From: a bacterium
Lineage (GTDB): Bacteria > Patescibacteriota > Gracilibacteria > JAUYGZ01 > DAOVYC01
Direction: 5' to 3'
DNA length: 7,909 nt
Assembly (NCBI GenBank): GCA_030635805.1
Contig: DAOVYC010000023.1
Location: 1-7,909 of the forward strand
Below, one piece after another: positions 7,500 through 7,909 of the stretch (positions are counted from its first letter, which is position 1; each line of letters starts with the position of its first letter). The notes beneath the pieces are model-generated. The model was not told the origin of the DNA. It saw only the letters and a list, made by a program, of their open reading frames with translations, and searched no databases. The translations under genes and the position numbers were made by a program.

Positions 7500-7909
7500 A
7501 AATCGACTTCTAGAAATCATCCCTGGGACATTGTCCTGGGGTCTCTTGCTTGCCCCAATTATTTTTATATCTTTTGCTCCGGAAGTCTCGGTTTACATTA
7601 TCATTATTTACACTTCTCTCTGGTTGGTAAAATCCGTTGAGATGGCCTACCACCTTGTTAGCACTAATAGGTTAATAAAAAAAGAAAAAAAGAAAAACCA
7701 TCTTGAAGAAGCGAAAAAACTTAAAAGTGATATTAGCTTTCAAGATATTTATCATGTGATAATCCTTGCTACCTATAATGAACCATATGGGATAATAAAA
7801 AGATCTGTTCAAAATATAATAAAAAGCAATTTTCCCGTAAAAGAAAAGGTATTTTTTGTTTTAGCTTATGAAGAAAGGGCCAAAGATATTGGAAAGAAAA
7901 ATTTTGAAT
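7495..7909 (+). CDS. Membrane-associated family 2 glycosyltransferase, N-terminal part (3' end outside window)
   Basis: The frame has no stop from 7462 to the window edge and gives about 138 residues from the TTG at 7495. No ATG is available near the N-terminus; TTG 7495 is preferred because it gives M-K-N-R-L-L-E-I-I-P-G, while TTG 7480 would add five residues. Residues ~12-28 and ~31-48 are two hydrophobic, probably membrane-spanning segments. A lysine-rich stretch (~60-78) follows, and then the start of a GT-A fold with 'YHVIILATYNEP' (86-97) and 'VFFVLAYEERA' (119-129). This resembles a GT2 family I know from Patescibacteria genomes (recognition, not a search). The DxD and later motifs lie beyond the window. 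Acceptor and donor are unknown; a role in cell-surface glycan synthesis is inferred from the fold and the adjacent mutase. Confidence 0.85.
   Translation, partial: MKNRLLEIIPGTLSWGLLLAPIIFISFAPEVSVYIIIIYTSLWLVKSVEMAYHLVSTNRLIKKEKKKNHLEEAKKLKSDISFQDIYHVIILATYNEPYGIIKRSVQNIIKSNFPVKEKVFFVLAYEERAKDIGKKNFE

Noticed and set aside
7526..7536. Small inverted repeat GGAC-ATT-GTCC near the start of the glycosyltransferase
   Set aside because: A 4-bp stem in coding sequence is expected by chance.

Overview
The window looks like a piece of a low-GC bacterial genome, probably from the Patescibacteria (candidate phyla radiation, CPR). The basis is indirect. The glycosyltransferase at the right end has the N-terminus I associate with a membrane GT2 family common in that group (a 'PGTLSW' start, two membrane segments, then a 'HVIILATYNEP' core). 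A secreted protein combines S-layer homology (SLH) repeats with a sortase. Genes are tightly packed, Shine-Dalgarno sites are weak, and the gaps carry short tandem repeats. I cannot place it more finely without a search.

Layout, left to right. Positions 2-1234 (+) are the C-terminal part of uvrA (nucleotide excision repair), cut by the window edge. A ~110 nt gap follows. Next comes a two-gene unit: a single-domain response regulator (1346-1717) and a soluble hybrid-free histidine kinase with three PAS domains (1717-3672), overlapping by one base. 24 nt later is tgt (3697-4797), tRNA-guanine transglycosylase. An 88 nt convergent gap holds a copy of a dispersed-type intergenic repeat. On the minus strand, 5944 to 4886 is one reading frame for signal peptide, three SLH repeats and a sortase domain. 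It is split by a single in-frame TAG at 5576-5578. A 123 nt divergent region has good promoters on both strands, with a palindrome and a direct repeat lying on the two -35 elements. It leads right into a phosphomannomutase/phosphoglucomutase (6068-7444), then a 56 nt tract of 8-bp tandem repeats, then the start of the GT2 gene (7495 to the edge).

How they fit together. The right half reads as a cell-surface module: a hexose-phosphate mutase to supply sugar nucleotides, a membrane glycosyltransferase, and a sortase that could sit in the wall through SLH repeats. The left half is housekeeping (DNA repair, tRNA modification) with a cytoplasmic sensor pair inserted between.

The most notable observation is the amber codon. 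It replaces exactly one residue of the second SLH repeat, the frame and catalytic residues after it are intact, and the downstream part has no ATG and no signal peptide of its own. Recent nonsense mutation, read error, and readthrough/suppression are all open. I see no CRISPR array, tRNA, rRNA or insertion sequence. No gene-free stretch exceeds 300 bases.
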